Notes: generated by a model from the letters alone, not told the origin. A stretch of DNA of 64,000 bases from Bacteroidaceae bacterium (GCA_017619585.1 JAFZSA010000044.1:1-64000); one strand, 5' to 3'. Counted from the stretch's first letter, positions 17,509 to 26,960 are shown. Translations and numbers: made by a program.

Positions 17509-18521
17509 AACTCGCTGGTTACCTTTTCGCAGAAGGCCTCATGTTTTTTAATCGTGTAGAGAGTTCCCAATCCAAGGACAATCGATTCGAAAAGGAAATG
17601 TCCCAACGGGAAATCTATCAAGACAAAGAATGCAAGCGAGAGAGCCCTATATGAGAACCCAGTGAAATCCATGTGGATGATAGGCAGGGAGTAGTCGTGC
17701 AACCTCTTTCTTAAATCCTCAGGCATATTGCTTACGCTGCCGTATTTCTCTTCCAACTTCGCCAGAAGCTTTTGCAGTTTAGGCGTAGTGCTTTCTTGTT
17801 TCTTTGTATAGTTGATGTAGTTTTTCATGAACAGACGCTCCCACCACTTGGCATCTTCCGGAAGTTGATCGTAGGCCTGTTGCTGTTGTTCAGACCTGTC
17901 CAGTTCCGTGCCGTTTGCCTCTTTCGAGAAAAGCAGGTGCACTTGCATATAGTAGTCACCTACACGTTGCTGACCTCCGCATCCTGCAAATCCTGAATAG
18001 AAAACCAATACCAGAACTGCAATTCCATAGATGAGAGAGAGCGTTGGAGTAGTATTTTCTATACCGAACCATCCGAATTCCATGCTATGATGCTGATAAA
18101 TACGCCAAGCCAGACCCAGGTAAATAGGAATCATCCAAACGAATCCTGCAGCACCGTCCAGTATACGTCCTATACGCGACCTCTTTCCAGAAAGGCGAGC
18201 CAATTGTCCATCAGTATTATCAAGCACATCTGCCCAAAAGAGCATGCCGATAGCAATAACGTTGAAAACAACGCCCATCAACTTGTCACCATGTTCCCCA
18301 TATCCGTAATACCAACTTCCGCTCATGTAGAAATAGGTGCTACCAGCACCTAAAATCATAGACAAGATTGTGACTGCGTTGGGATGGATGCCCAACTTAT
18401 TAAAGAACCACGCCAGGTAGAAACCCGTACGGCGCATTACATTCAGTTCAAACCAAGAGCACACTTCGGTGGATTTCATCGAAGCCAGGAACTGCTCATT
18501 CATAGATTTCTTTGATACCAT
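17505..18521 (-). CDS. CDP-alcohol phosphatidyltransferase-family membrane protein
   Basis: 338 residues from the ATG at 18521. A longer frame to 18590 overlaps the upstream gene and is rejected. The CDP-alcohol phosphotransferase motif is readable as D-NT-D-G-QL-AR, eight residues, G-RIL-D. The fourth aspartate, expected three residues after the third, is glycine (LDGAAG). Hydrophobic segments flank this motif and fill the C-terminal part. A hydrophilic insert of about 100 residues, rich in Glu, Gln and Lys, lies in the middle and is unusual for the family. The expected reaction is transfer of a phospho-alcohol from a CDP carrier to a lipid acceptor. It lies between licD and the flippase-like gene. 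Confidence 0.78.
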   Translation of the reverse strand: MVSKKSMNEQFLASMKSTEVCSWFELNVMRRTGFYLAWFFNKLGIHPNAVTILSMILGAGSTYFYMSGSWYYGYGEHGDKLMGVVFNVIAIGMLFWADVLDNTDGQLARLSGKRSRIGRILDGAAGFVWMIPIYLGLAWRIYQHHSMEFGWFGIENTTPTLSLIYGIAVLVLVFYSGFAGCGGQQRVGDYYMQVHLLFSKEANGTELDRSEQQQQAYDQLPEDAKWWERLFMKNYINYTKKQESTTPKLQKLLAKLEEKYGSVSNMPEDLRKRLHDYSLPIIHMDFTGFSYRALSLAFFVLIDFPLGHFLFESIVLGLGTLYTIKKHEAFCEKVTSEL

Positions 18522-18552
18522 TATATATATATCGCAGTAGCTATTTTTGTTT

Positions 18553-19407
18553 TTAATTATTTTCAAAACTATAATCAGAGCATGGCGCATTCGACTGCCG
18601 ATCTGCAGTCGGAGGGGGCGTCATGAAGTTCGGGCCGTAGCTCCATGCCAATGATGCTGCATAGTCCTTCGGACCATAAAAGAGGTGTCCTTCGAATTCA
18701 TATTCGGCCAGGTCCGTAAGCCATTCCTTACGCCAGCCATATTTTTCATCCGGGCGATTCTCACTCACCCCCAAACCGTCAGGCCTAATGAACATCATGT
18801 GAGCACGGTTGGGCGTTGAGTTATTGTGAGCATGCTGCAAAAGCTTACTTACACGATGCACCCATCGAGTAGGAATAAACGAAAGCAATTTATACCATGA
18901 CCGCCACAGGGCAGAGGACTCTGATACCCACGCCACCTGGGCATAGGTCATCTTACGCAAGATGAAGCAGATTCCATAGAACAATTTCTGTCCCAGAAAA
19001 CAATTAGGAAGGTCATCCATCGGAAAGACATCCATCATAAAGCCTGTACGGTGCTTCAGATGCTCCTGTCCTACTCTGATATACTTTGTTCCTGCACGAC
19101 GAATCTTGCCATACCCCCAAGGGTAGCTAGCTTCTGTGTCATTGTCCTGAAAGAAACAGATAGAAGGATTAAGCTGATCAGCAACACGGGTAAATTTATT
19201 GTATTCCTCACGAGTCATTACAACATCAACATCATCATCCCAGGGTATAAATCCTTTATTACGTATAGAACCCAAAAGCGTACCATACGCAATGCAATAG
19301 CGGATATTGTTTGCACGGCATACCCTATCTACCTCTACAAGGCAGTCCAACAACATCAATTGCAGCTTACGAAGTTCGTCACCAGTGATGTATTTGATAC
19401 TTTGCAT
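18553..19407 (-). CDS. LicD-family phosphotransferase
   Basis: 284 residues. LicD proteins transfer phosphocholine or similar phospho-alcohols from a CDP donor to glycans. The nucleotidyltransferase-type core is visible: AYGTLLGSIRNKGFIPWDDD with the metal-binding DDDVD, then KIRRAGT and VFPMDDLP. The ATG at 19407 is chosen. An in-frame TTG at 19431 lies inside the gene's own -7 box and cannot be in the mRNA. It is first in the five-gene operon. No membrane segment is obvious, so it probably acts on the cytoplasmic side. Confidence 0.85.
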   Translation of the reverse strand: MQSIKYITGDELRKLQLMLLDCLVEVDRVCRANNIRYCIAYGTLLGSIRNKGFIPWDDDVDVVMTREEYNKFTRVADQLNPSICFFQDNDTEASYPWGYGKIRRAGTKYIRVGQEHLKHRTGFMMDVFPMDDLPNCFLGQKLFYGICFILRKMTYAQVAWVSESSALWRSWYKLLSFIPTRWVHRVSKLLQHAHNNSTPNRAHMMFIRPDGLGVSENRPDEKYGWRKEWLTDLAEYEFEGHLFYGPKDYAASLAWSYGPNFMTPPPTADRQSNAPCSDYSFENN

Positions 19408-19428
19408 AGCAGTTGTTCTTTGTAGATG

Positions 19429-19460
19429 CAAAGGTACTTGTTTTAGCAGAAATATCCAAA
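19429..19460 (-). promoter_or_regulatory. Promoter of the licD operon
   Basis: Minus strand TTTG, 20 bp, TACCTTTG, ending 21 bp before the licD ATG. The rest of the 310-bp gap to glmS (19461-19620) is A/T-rich with no gene seen. Confidence 0.75.
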
Positions 19461-19620
19461 ATATGACAGAAAAAAGTAGGGAAAGAGGTCTGAAAAAGTC
19501 GACTGATACCAGAGCAGGAGGAAGGGCTCTCTATTTCTTCATTTATGATTCACAAAAAGGACCAAAAAACATATCCGCAGCAGAAACGCAACCGTTAATT
19601 ATCATTTTGACCACAATTAG

Positions 19621-19651
19621 TTTGTCATTTAATCAAAATGTATTATTTTTG
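19621..19651 (+). promoter_or_regulatory. glmS promoter
   Basis: TTTG (19621-19624), exactly 19 bp, TATTTTTG (19644-19651), about 66 bp before the glmS ATG. The leader is short and shows no glmS-ribozyme-like structure. Confidence 0.78.
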
Positions 19652-19717
19652 CGCCGTTTTTCAGACAAAGTGACAAATTAAACTAAGGAAAAATTTACAA
19701 ATAAACCATGTACCAAT

Positions 19718-21565
19718 ATGTGCGGAATAGTAGGTTACATTGGCACCAAGCGTGCCTATCCCATTCTAATTAAGGGACTTCAACGATTGGAATACCGTGG
19801 CTATGACAGTGCCGGAGTGGCCATGATTAGCGAGACGGGCAATCTGAATGTATATAAGGCCAAGGGCAAAGTAAGTGATTTGGAGGCGTTCTGCCAGGAG
19901 AAAGACATCACAGGCAGCGCAGGTATCGCCCATACCCGTTGGGCCACTCATGGCGAGCCCAACAGCACCAATGCGCACCCCCACTACTCCGCCTCTGGCA
20001 GGTTGGCACTTATCCATAACGGCATCATCGAAAACTATATTACGTTGAAGGAGAAACTTGTCAGCCGTGGCATCCAGTTCCGTAGTGTTACTGACTCCGA
20101 GGTACTGGTACAACTGATAGAGTACATCATGCAGAGCAACGGCATAGAGCTGTTGGAAGCTGTCCAAGTAGCCCTGCATCAAGTCATCGGTGCCTACGCC
20201 ATAGCCATCCTTGACCGCGAGCACCCCGACACTATCGTATGTGCCCGTCAGAGTTCTCCCCTTGTAGTCGGCTTGGGCGATGACGGAGCCTTCTATCTGG
20301 CTTCCGATGCCAGCCCCATCGCAGAATATACAGACAAGGTTGTCTATCTGAACGATGGAGATATAGCCGTTCTGCAGTTGGGGAAGGAACTGAAAGTAGT
20401 GAATATGGATAACGAGACTCAAAATCCGAAGGTAAAGCAGATAGACGTCACATTGGGACAGCTAGAAAAAGACGGTTACCCCTACTTCATGCTCAAGGAA
20501 ATCTTTGAGCAGCCGGGGTGTCTGCGCGACTGCATGCGAGGTCGTATCAACGTAGATGCCGACCGCATCACCCTCTCTGCCGTCATTGACTACCGCGAGA
20601 AGCTGGTCAGCGCCCGTCGTATCATCATTGTGGCTTGTGGAACCTCATGGCATGCAGGCCTCATCGGCAAGCAGCTCTTCGAGAGTCTTTGTCGCATTCC
20701 CGTAGAAGTGGAATACGCATCAGAGTTCCGTTATCGCGACCCTGTCATCTACCCTGACGATGTAGTCGTTGCCATCTCGCAGAGCGGTGAGACGGCCGAC
20801 ACCCTAGCAGCCATAGAACTGGCACGCAAGGCCGGAGCCTTTGTCTTTGGTGTCTGCAACGCCATTGGCGCCAGTATCCCCCGCCAAACCTCTACAGGTG
20901 TCTATATTCACGTAGGACCCGAGATTGGCGTAGCTTCCACCAAGGCCTTTACCGGTCAGGTGACTGTGCTGTCCATGCTAGCCCTGTGCATTGCCAACGA
21001 ACGCCGTACCATCCCAGGAGATCAGTACAAGGAGATGGTAAAGGAACTGACGCTGATTCCCGAGAAGATGGAGCAAGCCCTGAAGACCAACGAGCAGATA
21101 GAACGTCTGGCGCCCATCTTCACCTACGCCAAGAACTGCCTCTATTTGGGACGTGGCTACAACTACCCCGTAGCGCTGGAGGGAGCTCTGAAACTGAAGG
21201 AAATCTCATACATCCATGCCGAAGGCTATCCTGCTGCTGAGATGAAACACGGTCCCATTGCCCTTATCGACTCAGAAATGCCAGTCTTCGTCATTGCCAC
21301 ACGCGACCGACTCTACGAGAAAGTCATCAGCAATATCCAAGAGGTACGTGCCCGTGGCGGACGTGTCACTGCCCTTGTTACCGAGGGTGACGACCAGATT
21401 CAGAAGTTTGCCGACCACGTCATCACCCTGCCTGATACTCTGGAATGCTTCCAGCCCCTAATTGCCAGTATCCCCCTGCAGCTGTTGGCCTACCATATTG
21501 CCGTCTGCAAGGGCAAGGATGTTGACCGCCCACGAAACCTCGCCAAGAGCGTTACGGTGGAGTAA
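19718..21565 (+). CDS. glmS: Glutamine--fructose-6-phosphate aminotransferase (isomerizing)
   Basis: Makes glucosamine 6-phosphate for peptidoglycan and LPS from fructose 6-phosphate and glutamine. 615 residues, standard length. The N-terminal class II glutaminase starts MCGIVGYIG with nucleophile Cys2 and contains RWATHG and the GNGIIEN-type loop (HNGIIENY). Two SIS sugar-isomerase domains follow, with SQSGETADT and ASTKAFTGQV visible. The C terminus LAKSVTVE is the usual GlmS ending. It is monocistronic, with a strong promoter and terminator. Base composition is more G/C-rich than the flanks, consistent with high expression. Confidence 0.97.
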   Translation: MCGIVGYIGTKRAYPILIKGLQRLEYRGYDSAGVAMISETGNLNVYKAKGKVSDLEAFCQEKDITGSAGIAHTRWATHGEPNSTNAHPHYSASGRLALIHNGIIENYITLKEKLVSRGIQFRSVTDSEVLVQLIEYIMQSNGIELLEAVQVALHQVIGAYAIAILDREHPDTIVCARQSSPLVVGLGDDGAFYLASDASPIAEYTDKVVYLNDGDIAVLQLGKELKVVNMDNETQNPKVKQIDVTLGQLEKDGYPYFMLKEIFEQPGCLRDCMRGRINVDADRITLSAVIDYREKLVSARRIIIVACGTSWHAGLIGKQLFESLCRIPVEVEYASEFRYRDPVIYPDDVVVAISQSGETADTLAAIELARKAGAFVFGVCNAIGASIPRQTSTGVYIHVGPEIGVASTKAFTGQVTVLSMLALCIANERRTIPGDQYKEMVKELTLIPEKMEQALKTNEQIERLAPIFTYAKNCLYLGRGYNYPVALEGALKLKEISYIHAEGYPAAEMKHGPIALIDSEMPVFVIATRDRLYEKVISNIQEVRARGGRVTALVTEGDDQIQKFADHVITLPDTLECFQPLIASIPLQLLAYHIAVCKGKDVDRPRNLAKSVTVE

Positions 21566-21571
21566 AAACAC

Positions 21572-21608
21572 AAAAAGCCTTTGCGTTAGAATCGCAAAGG
21601 CTTTTTTT
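21572..21608 (+). terminator. Terminator after glmS
   Basis: AGCCTTTGCG pairs perfectly with CGCAAAGGCT across a 7-nt loop and is followed by seven T residues, 7 bp after the glmS stop. Confidence 0.9.
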
Positions 21609-21700
21609 ACCCCCTGACTAAACACTTTTTCAACTAGACAGGCAATCATTACAAAGATAACTGCTATCAAGCTATGAGTAGCAGTTTTTTCTATTTTTAT

Positions 21701-21731
21701 TTTGCATTGTTCTTACTTATTCGTATATTTG
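21701..21731 (+). promoter_or_regulatory. Promoter of the SusR-like regulator
   Basis: TTTG (21701-21704), 19 bp, TATATTTG (21724-21731), 29 bp before the chosen ATG at 21761. An upstream in-frame ATG at 21674 would precede the promoter and is rejected. Confidence 0.75.
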
Positions 21732-21760
21732 CAAGCAACACTAACACAAAATTATTGATA

Positions 21761-24529
21761 ATGAGCCTTAAGCAACAGCATAAAACCCTGAAACTGGTAC
21801 TTATGGCGCTCCTGACCGTCGCAATAGGGAGTGCTTTTGCCAACAACCGCTTGCAGGTAAATGATTTCACGTTCTCACATTTAGGAAGAGCTGAAGGACT
21901 TGACAACCAACGCATCTTTAGCCTATGCCAGACGCCGTCCGGAGCTGTATGGTGGGCATCCAAGACAGGGGTGAGCCGCTACAACGGATGGGCGGTAAAG
22001 AACTACTCGCTGAACGAGGAGATGCCGTACGCCCATCTGGGAGCCCGTGTTATCAAGCTGGCAGCCGATGCCTCGCACCTCTACGCCTATGACAGTCGCA
22101 GCTACATCTTTACCTTCGACTCAATTCAGGATCGCTTCACTCCCCTACTCCCCCGAAAACTAAACCGCGAGGGACTGAATGATGTCTACCCAAGGGACGG
22201 AAAACTGTATCTGGCCATGTACGACGGTGTTTTCCTGCTACAGGACACCACGCTGGCCCAAGTATTGAAGGGTCCCTTCGTGAACAAGATCATCCCCATG
22301 AACAATCATCTGCTGTTCTGTGCCCGCGAAGGCGTCTTCGATGAACAGGGACGCCAATTGCTGCCTTACAACATTGAAAGCGGTTATTACGACGAGCAGA
22401 CGGGCAAGCTCTGGCTAGGCAGTTATGAAAGCGGACTGATGATTATGACTATGGGAGCCAACGGGCAGGTTGTAAGGTACGATATGGCTCCGCAGGTCAA
22501 TGGGAAGGCTCAGCAGAACCCCATCCGCCAAATTTGTCCCTACAACCATAAGACCATGCTCTTGGGCATAGACGGAGGAGGCGTTTATCAGATGCAACGC
22601 GACGGCAAGGGAGATCCGGTTCTGCTGTTCGATGCCAACGAGTCGGAACACGGCAAACTGCACGGAAACGGCGTTTATGACCTGCTGGTGGACAATTGGA
22701 AAAACATCTTCATCGGTACCTACTCCGGCGGCATAGACATTGCCCGCTTTACAGGCAATACCATAACTGTATACACCCACATAGCCAATAACCAGCAGAG
22801 CCTGCAGAATAATCATGTGAGTGCCGTTCTGCCACTCTCTGACTGTCTGATGATAGGTACAGACAACGGCGTAAGCATCCTCAATACCCAGACGGGTACA
22901 TGGCAGCATTGCCTACAGGGAGCCGTAGCACTTTGTTTCTGCCAACAAGCCGACGGCAACGTGTTGGTTGCCACCTACGGCAAAGGTATCTACCAGATAG
23001 ATTGCAACGGCAACGCCCGTCAACTATATACCGTCAGCAACAGCCTGCTGACCGATGACCACGTCTATGCCGTCTGTCAGGACAGCCGTAAGAACCTGTG
23101 GATAGGAAGCCTGAACGGCGACCTGCTGCAGGTGGATGCTCAGGGCAAACGCCACCACTACCCCATCCATAATGTAATGACCATCAAGCCATTGCCTTCT
23201 GGAAAGGTAGCCGTAGGTACGGCCTTTGGCCTGTATATAGTAGAACCCGAAAGCGAAAAGGCAGAAGAACTGAACTATGCGCCTCGTGGCGTGACGGACG
23301 TAAACACCTTCATTACACACCTGCTGGTTTGCAATCAGGAGCTATGGATTGCCACCGAAGGCGGAGGCGTTTATGTATGGGACCTGAAGAAGAAAGAGGG
23401 CCGTCAGCTAACCAAGAAGGATGGTCTCCCCTCTGACTACGTAAGTAGTATGGCCCAGGGGAAAGACGGCTATGTATGTGTAGCAACGGAAGAAGGCTTG
23501 GCATACGTTTCGCCCAAGGAACCGGGAAAAGCCATCGGAGTGGATTACTGCTACGGATTTGACCGCGAATACGTACGGGGGGCCGCCCATCATCTCCCAG
23601 ATGGCGACATACTCTTAGGTTCTACCACTGGGGCCGTGATTATCCACCCCCAGAATGTACTGGCCATCAACCACACCGCCAAACTTCGTCTGACGGGTGT
23701 GAGCTGCAAAGTAAAAGACGTGGAACGCTTCAACCAGAAGGTTCATCGCATGCTGGCTAAAAGGAAGCTACATCTCAAGTATAGCCAACGAACGTTCGAC
23801 CTGAACTTCGAGAGCGTGAACATGCGCAACCACTTCGACATTGCCTACCGATACAAGATTGACGAGGGCGAATGGAGTCAGCCCACCGCCCAGCAGTTCA
23901 TCCGCTTTGTCAGCATGGAACCAGGCGAGCACGAACTGACCCTGCAATGCGTGAGCCGTACCAGCAACATGGTAATAGATCAACTGACCTTAGACATCAC
24001 CATCAGTCAGCCATGGTGGAACAGTTGGTGGATGTGGTGCATCTATGTCTGTCTGGTGCTGCTGGCCTTCTATGGTGCCTGGCGTGTGTACGAGTTGCAC
24101 GAGAAATACATGCGACTGACCATCCAGCATCTGCAAACAACCGAAACAAAGCCACAGACTGTTCAAAAGAATGAGAACAGCATACCATCCGTGCAGAATG
24201 CGATGCCTGAGGAAGAGGCAACGAAAGACTTTGTGGACAAAGCCACCAAGCTGATTCTGGAACACCTGAGCCAGTCGGACTTCACCATAGACGACCTCTG
24301 CCGCGAGATGGCCATGAGCCGCACGCTCTTCTATGTCAAGCTGAAATCCTATACAGGAAAATCCCCTCAGGACTTTGTGCGAATCATCCGCCTGGAACGT
24401 GCTGCCGCCCTACTTCGCAACGGCAGGAACGTAACAGACGCAGCCTCACTTACAGGATTTGACAATCCCAAGTACTTCAGCACCGTTTTCAAGAAATATT
24501 TTGGCGTCTCGCCGTCCAAGTACCAGTAA
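21761..24529 (+). CDS. SusR/HTCS-like membrane-spanning AraC-type regulator without kinase domain
   Basis: 922 residues. A signal peptide/anchor (1-30) is followed by about 700 periplasmic residues made of two Reg_prop beta-propellers (repeats such as GLPSDYVSSM, TEEGLAYV) and a Y_Y_Y-type domain. One transmembrane helix lies at about 751-778 (WWNSWWMWCIYVC). A linker and a C-terminal AraC helix-turn-helix domain follow (about 823-922, ending GVSPSKYQ). Typical hybrid two-component sensors of glycan loci add HisKA, HATPase and receiver domains between membrane helix and HTH; here they are absent. It therefore works like SusR, passing glycan binding straight to DNA binding. It directly precedes the GH3-GH5-SusCD genes it probably activates. 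Confidence 0.88.
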   Translation: MSLKQQHKTLKLVLMALLTVAIGSAFANNRLQVNDFTFSHLGRAEGLDNQRIFSLCQTPSGAVWWASKTGVSRYNGWAVKNYSLNEEMPYAHLGARVIKLAADASHLYAYDSRSYIFTFDSIQDRFTPLLPRKLNREGLNDVYPRDGKLYLAMYDGVFLLQDTTLAQVLKGPFVNKIIPMNNHLLFCAREGVFDEQGRQLLPYNIESGYYDEQTGKLWLGSYESGLMIMTMGANGQVVRYDMAPQVNGKAQQNPIRQICPYNHKTMLLGIDGGGVYQMQRDGKGDPVLLFDANESEHGKLHGNGVYDLLVDNWKNIFIGTYSGGIDIARFTGNTITVYTHIANNQQSLQNNHVSAVLPLSDCLMIGTDNGVSILNTQTGTWQHCLQGAVALCFCQQADGNVLVATYGKGIYQIDCNGNARQLYTVSNSLLTDDHVYAVCQDSRKNLWIGSLNGDLLQVDAQGKRHHYPIHNVMTIKPLPSGKVAVGTAFGLYIVEPESEKAEELNYAPRGVTDVNTFITHLLVCNQELWIATEGGGVYVWDLKKKEGRQLTKKDGLPSDYVSSMAQGKDGYVCVATEEGLAYVSPKEPGKAIGVDYCYGFDREYVRGAAHHLPDGDILLGSTTGAVIIHPQNVLAINHTAKLRLTGVSCKVKDVERFNQKVHRMLAKRKLHLKYSQRTFDLNFESVNMRNHFDIAYRYKIDEGEWSQPTAQQFIRFVSMEPGEHELTLQCVSRTSNMVIDQLTLDITISQPWWNSWWMWCIYVCLVLLAFYGAWRVYELHEKYMRLTIQHLQTTETKPQTVQKNENSIPSVQNAMPEEEATKDFVDKATKLILEHLSQSDFTIDDLCREMAMSRTLFYVKLKSYTGKSPQDFVRIIRLERAAALLRNGRNVTDAASLTGFDNPKYFSTVFKKYFGVSPSKYQ

Positions 24530-24550
24530 ACAGGGTACAATAGCTATCAC

Positions 24551-24595
24551 AAAGGGTTTCAAAACTATCATATTTCAGTTTTGGAACCTTTTTTT
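24551..24595 (+). terminator. Terminator after the regulator gene
   Basis: Arms 24555-24566 and 24577-24588 (GGTTTCAAAACT / AGTTTTGGAACC) pair at 11 of 12 positions and are followed by seven T residues. It could alternatively be an operator palindrome, but the T tract favours a terminator. Confidence 0.65.
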
Positions 24596-24631
24596 GTTGT
24601 TTTTCTAACCTGTTTATAATGATGTAACAAA

Positions 24632-24639
24632 TATCTTTG
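24632..24639 (+). promoter_or_regulatory. GH3 promoter -7 box
   Basis: TATCTTTG 34 bp before the GH3 ATG. There is no TTTG at the -33 distance, consistent with a promoter that needs an activator such as the regulator just upstream. Confidence 0.6.
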
Positions 24640-24672
24640 TCGTGGAAATCAACCTAAAAAATATAAAACAAT

Positions 24673-26952
24673 ATGAGAAAACTATTCTTAACAACATGTT
24701 TCCTGGCGGTTCAATACACCGTCTTTGCAGAACATCAGTTGGTGAAGCTCCGCTCGGAGCAGGACATCAATGCTCACATCAGCAAGATGACCATTGAGGA
24801 AAAAGTAGGTCAGATGACAGAACTGGCCATAGATGTCATCGGACACTGGGAAGGCGACAACTTCGTCCTGGACAAAGACAAGTTGGAACGCGCCCTAATT
24901 AAATATAAGGTAGGCTCTATCCTGAACGCACCTGGTCCTGTGGCTCAGACACCAGGATACTGGTACAAGACTATCAGCACAATCAACGATTATGCTATAC
25001 GTGGATGCGGCATTCCTTGCGTATATGGCCTCGACCAGAATCATGGCACCACCTACACCCTGGGCGGTACGCTGTTCCCACAGAATATCAACATGGGAGC
25101 CTCTTTCAACCCAGAGCTCGCACGCAAGGCTGCTACCATCACAGCATACGAGACACGCGCCTCTAACTGCCCCTGGACATACTCTCCTACCGTCGACCTG
25201 TCTCGCGATCCCCGCTGGCCACGTGTATGGGAAAACTTCGGAGAAGATTGTCTGGTCAATGCCGTTATGGGAAAGACCATGATTGAAGGATTCCAAGGAA
25301 AAGAAAAGAATCTTGACCGCTATCATATAGGTACCTCTGTTAAACACTTTATGGCGTACGGTATTGCCCGCACGGGTAAGGACCGTACGCCTAGCTATGT
25401 TCCTGAATTTGAGTTGCGCGAGAAGCATTTCGCCCCCTTCAAGGCATGTGTAGAGGCTGGCGCAACATCCGTTATGGTCAACTCTGGTTCGGTAAACGGA
25501 ACACCCATGCACATCAATGCCAAATACCTGACTCAGTGGCTCAAGGAAGAGACCGGCTGGGACGGCATGCTTGTCACCGACTGGGCAGACATAGACAACC
25601 TATGGAAACGCGAGATGGTGGCTGCCAACAAGAAAGATGCCATCTGTATGGCCATCAACGCAGGTATTGACATGACCATGGAGCCTTATGACCTGTCTTT
25701 CTGCGACCTGCTGGTGGAATTGGTACACGAGGGACGTGTAAGCATGGAGCGCATAGACGATGCCGTACGTCGTATCCTCAGAATGAAGATGCGTATGGGA
25801 CTCTTTGAACGTCCCAACACCAACCCGAAGGACTATCCTGAATTCGGTTCAGCTGCCCATAGAAAGATTGCCCTGGATGCTGCCGTAGAGACAATGGTTC
25901 TGCTGAAGAACCAGAACAGCATTCTGCCTTTGCAGCAAGGCAAGCACATCCTGGTTACAGGACCTAATGCCAACTCTATGAGATGTCTGAATGGTGGTTG
26001 GAGCTACACCTGGCAGGGAAAAGATGCCGACAAATACGCTTCAGACAAGAACACCATATTGGAAGCTATGCAGCAACGTTTTGGTAAGGACAATATTATC
26101 TACGAAGCCGGTGTGACCTACAACAATGACGGTCTGTATTGGGAAGAGAATGAGCCACAGATTGCAAAAGCTGTTGCAGCTGCCCAGAAGGCAGATATCA
26201 TTCTGGCTTGTGTAGGCGAGAACTCCTATGCCGAGACACCTGGTAACCTTGACGATCTGGCACTCTCTGCCAATCAGCGTCAGCTGGTAAAGGAACTGGC
26301 TGCTACAGGCAAGCCCATCATCCTCATTATCAACGGAGGACGTCCCCGTCTCATCAGCGACATAGAGCCCTTGGCTTCTGCCGTGGTAGATATTTTGCTG
26401 CCAGGTAACGAGGGCGGCGATGCCCTTGCACGTCTGTTGGCAGGAGACGAGAACTTCTCGGGTCGTATGCCATACACCTATCCCCGCCACTCTGCTTCAC
26501 TCACGACTTACGACTATCGCGTGAGCGAGGAGACTGGTACCATGGAAGGCGTTTACGACTACAATGCACAGGTGAACGTACAGTGGCCCTTCGGTTACGG
26601 ACTTAGCTATACCACCTTTGCCTACAGCAACCTACGTGTAGATAAATCAGAATTCCATAAAGGAGATGTACTAACCGTCAGCGTTGATATTAAGAATACA
26701 GGTGACCGCATCGGCAAAGAGAGCGTCCTGCTCTTTAGCCGCGATATGGTAGCAAGCATCGTGCCCGAGAGCCGTCGTCTGAGAGCATTCCAGAAGATAG
26801 AACTCAAGCCAGGAGAGCAGAAAACAGTAACCTTCCGTCTGCCTGCCAACGACCTTGCATTCGTAGGGACCGACGGACAGTGGCATCTGGAGCCCGGCGT
26901 TTTCAAGTTACAGATTGGAAATCAGCATTGCGAAGTTACAGCGGCCAATTAA
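24673..26952 (+). CDS. GH3 family beta-glucosidase-type glycoside hydrolase
   Basis: Probably removes terminal beta-linked glucose (or xylose) from oligosaccharides in the periplasm. 759 residues with a cleavable signal peptide (ends VFAEH, no lipobox Cys). The N-terminal TIM barrel carries DLSRDPRWPR, SVKHFMAYG and the nucleophile D303 in GMLVTDWAD. The second alpha/beta domain includes the ACVGENSYAETPG loop. A fibronectin III-like domain closes the chain (about 650-750). Order and length match bacterial GH3 enzymes. It is followed 73 bp later by a GH5 endoglucanase, so the pair fits stepwise beta-glucan breakdown. Exact linkage specificity cannot be read from sequence. Confidence 0.92.
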   Translation: MRKLFLTTCFLAVQYTVFAEHQLVKLRSEQDINAHISKMTIEEKVGQMTELAIDVIGHWEGDNFVLDKDKLERALIKYKVGSILNAPGPVAQTPGYWYKTISTINDYAIRGCGIPCVYGLDQNHGTTYTLGGTLFPQNINMGASFNPELARKAATITAYETRASNCPWTYSPTVDLSRDPRWPRVWENFGEDCLVNAVMGKTMIEGFQGKEKNLDRYHIGTSVKHFMAYGIARTGKDRTPSYVPEFELREKHFAPFKACVEAGATSVMVNSGSVNGTPMHINAKYLTQWLKEETGWDGMLVTDWADIDNLWKREMVAANKKDAICMAINAGIDMTMEPYDLSFCDLLVELVHEGRVSMERIDDAVRRILRMKMRMGLFERPNTNPKDYPEFGSAAHRKIALDAAVETMVLLKNQNSILPLQQGKHILVTGPNANSMRCLNGGWSYTWQGKDADKYASDKNTILEAMQQRFGKDNIIYEAGVTYNNDGLYWEENEPQIAKAVAAAQKADIILACVGENSYAETPGNLDDLALSANQRQLVKELAATGKPIILIINGGRPRLISDIEPLASAVVDILLPGNEGGDALARLLAGDENFSGRMPYTYPRHSASLTTYDYRVSEETGTMEGVYDYNAQVNVQWPFGYGLSYTTFAYSNLRVDKSEFHKGDVLTVSVDIKNTGDRIGKESVLLFSRDMVASIVPESRRLRAFQKIELKPGEQKTVTFRLPANDLAFVGTDGQWHLEPGVFKLQIGNQHCEVTAAN

Positions 26953-26960
26953 CCATTATA

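Noticed and set aside
19408..19431. TTG start giving LicD eight more residues
   Set aside because: The TTG is part of the TACCTTTG -7 box, so it would not be in the transcript.
14013..19460. Operon as an aminoethylphosphonate biosynthesis cluster
   Set aside because: No PEP mutase or phosphonopyruvate decarboxylase is in the window; kept only as one option in the finding.
24551..24595. Palindrome upstream of GH3 as a regulator operator
   Set aside because: A T tract follows the stem directly after the regulator gene's stop, so a terminator is the simpler reading.
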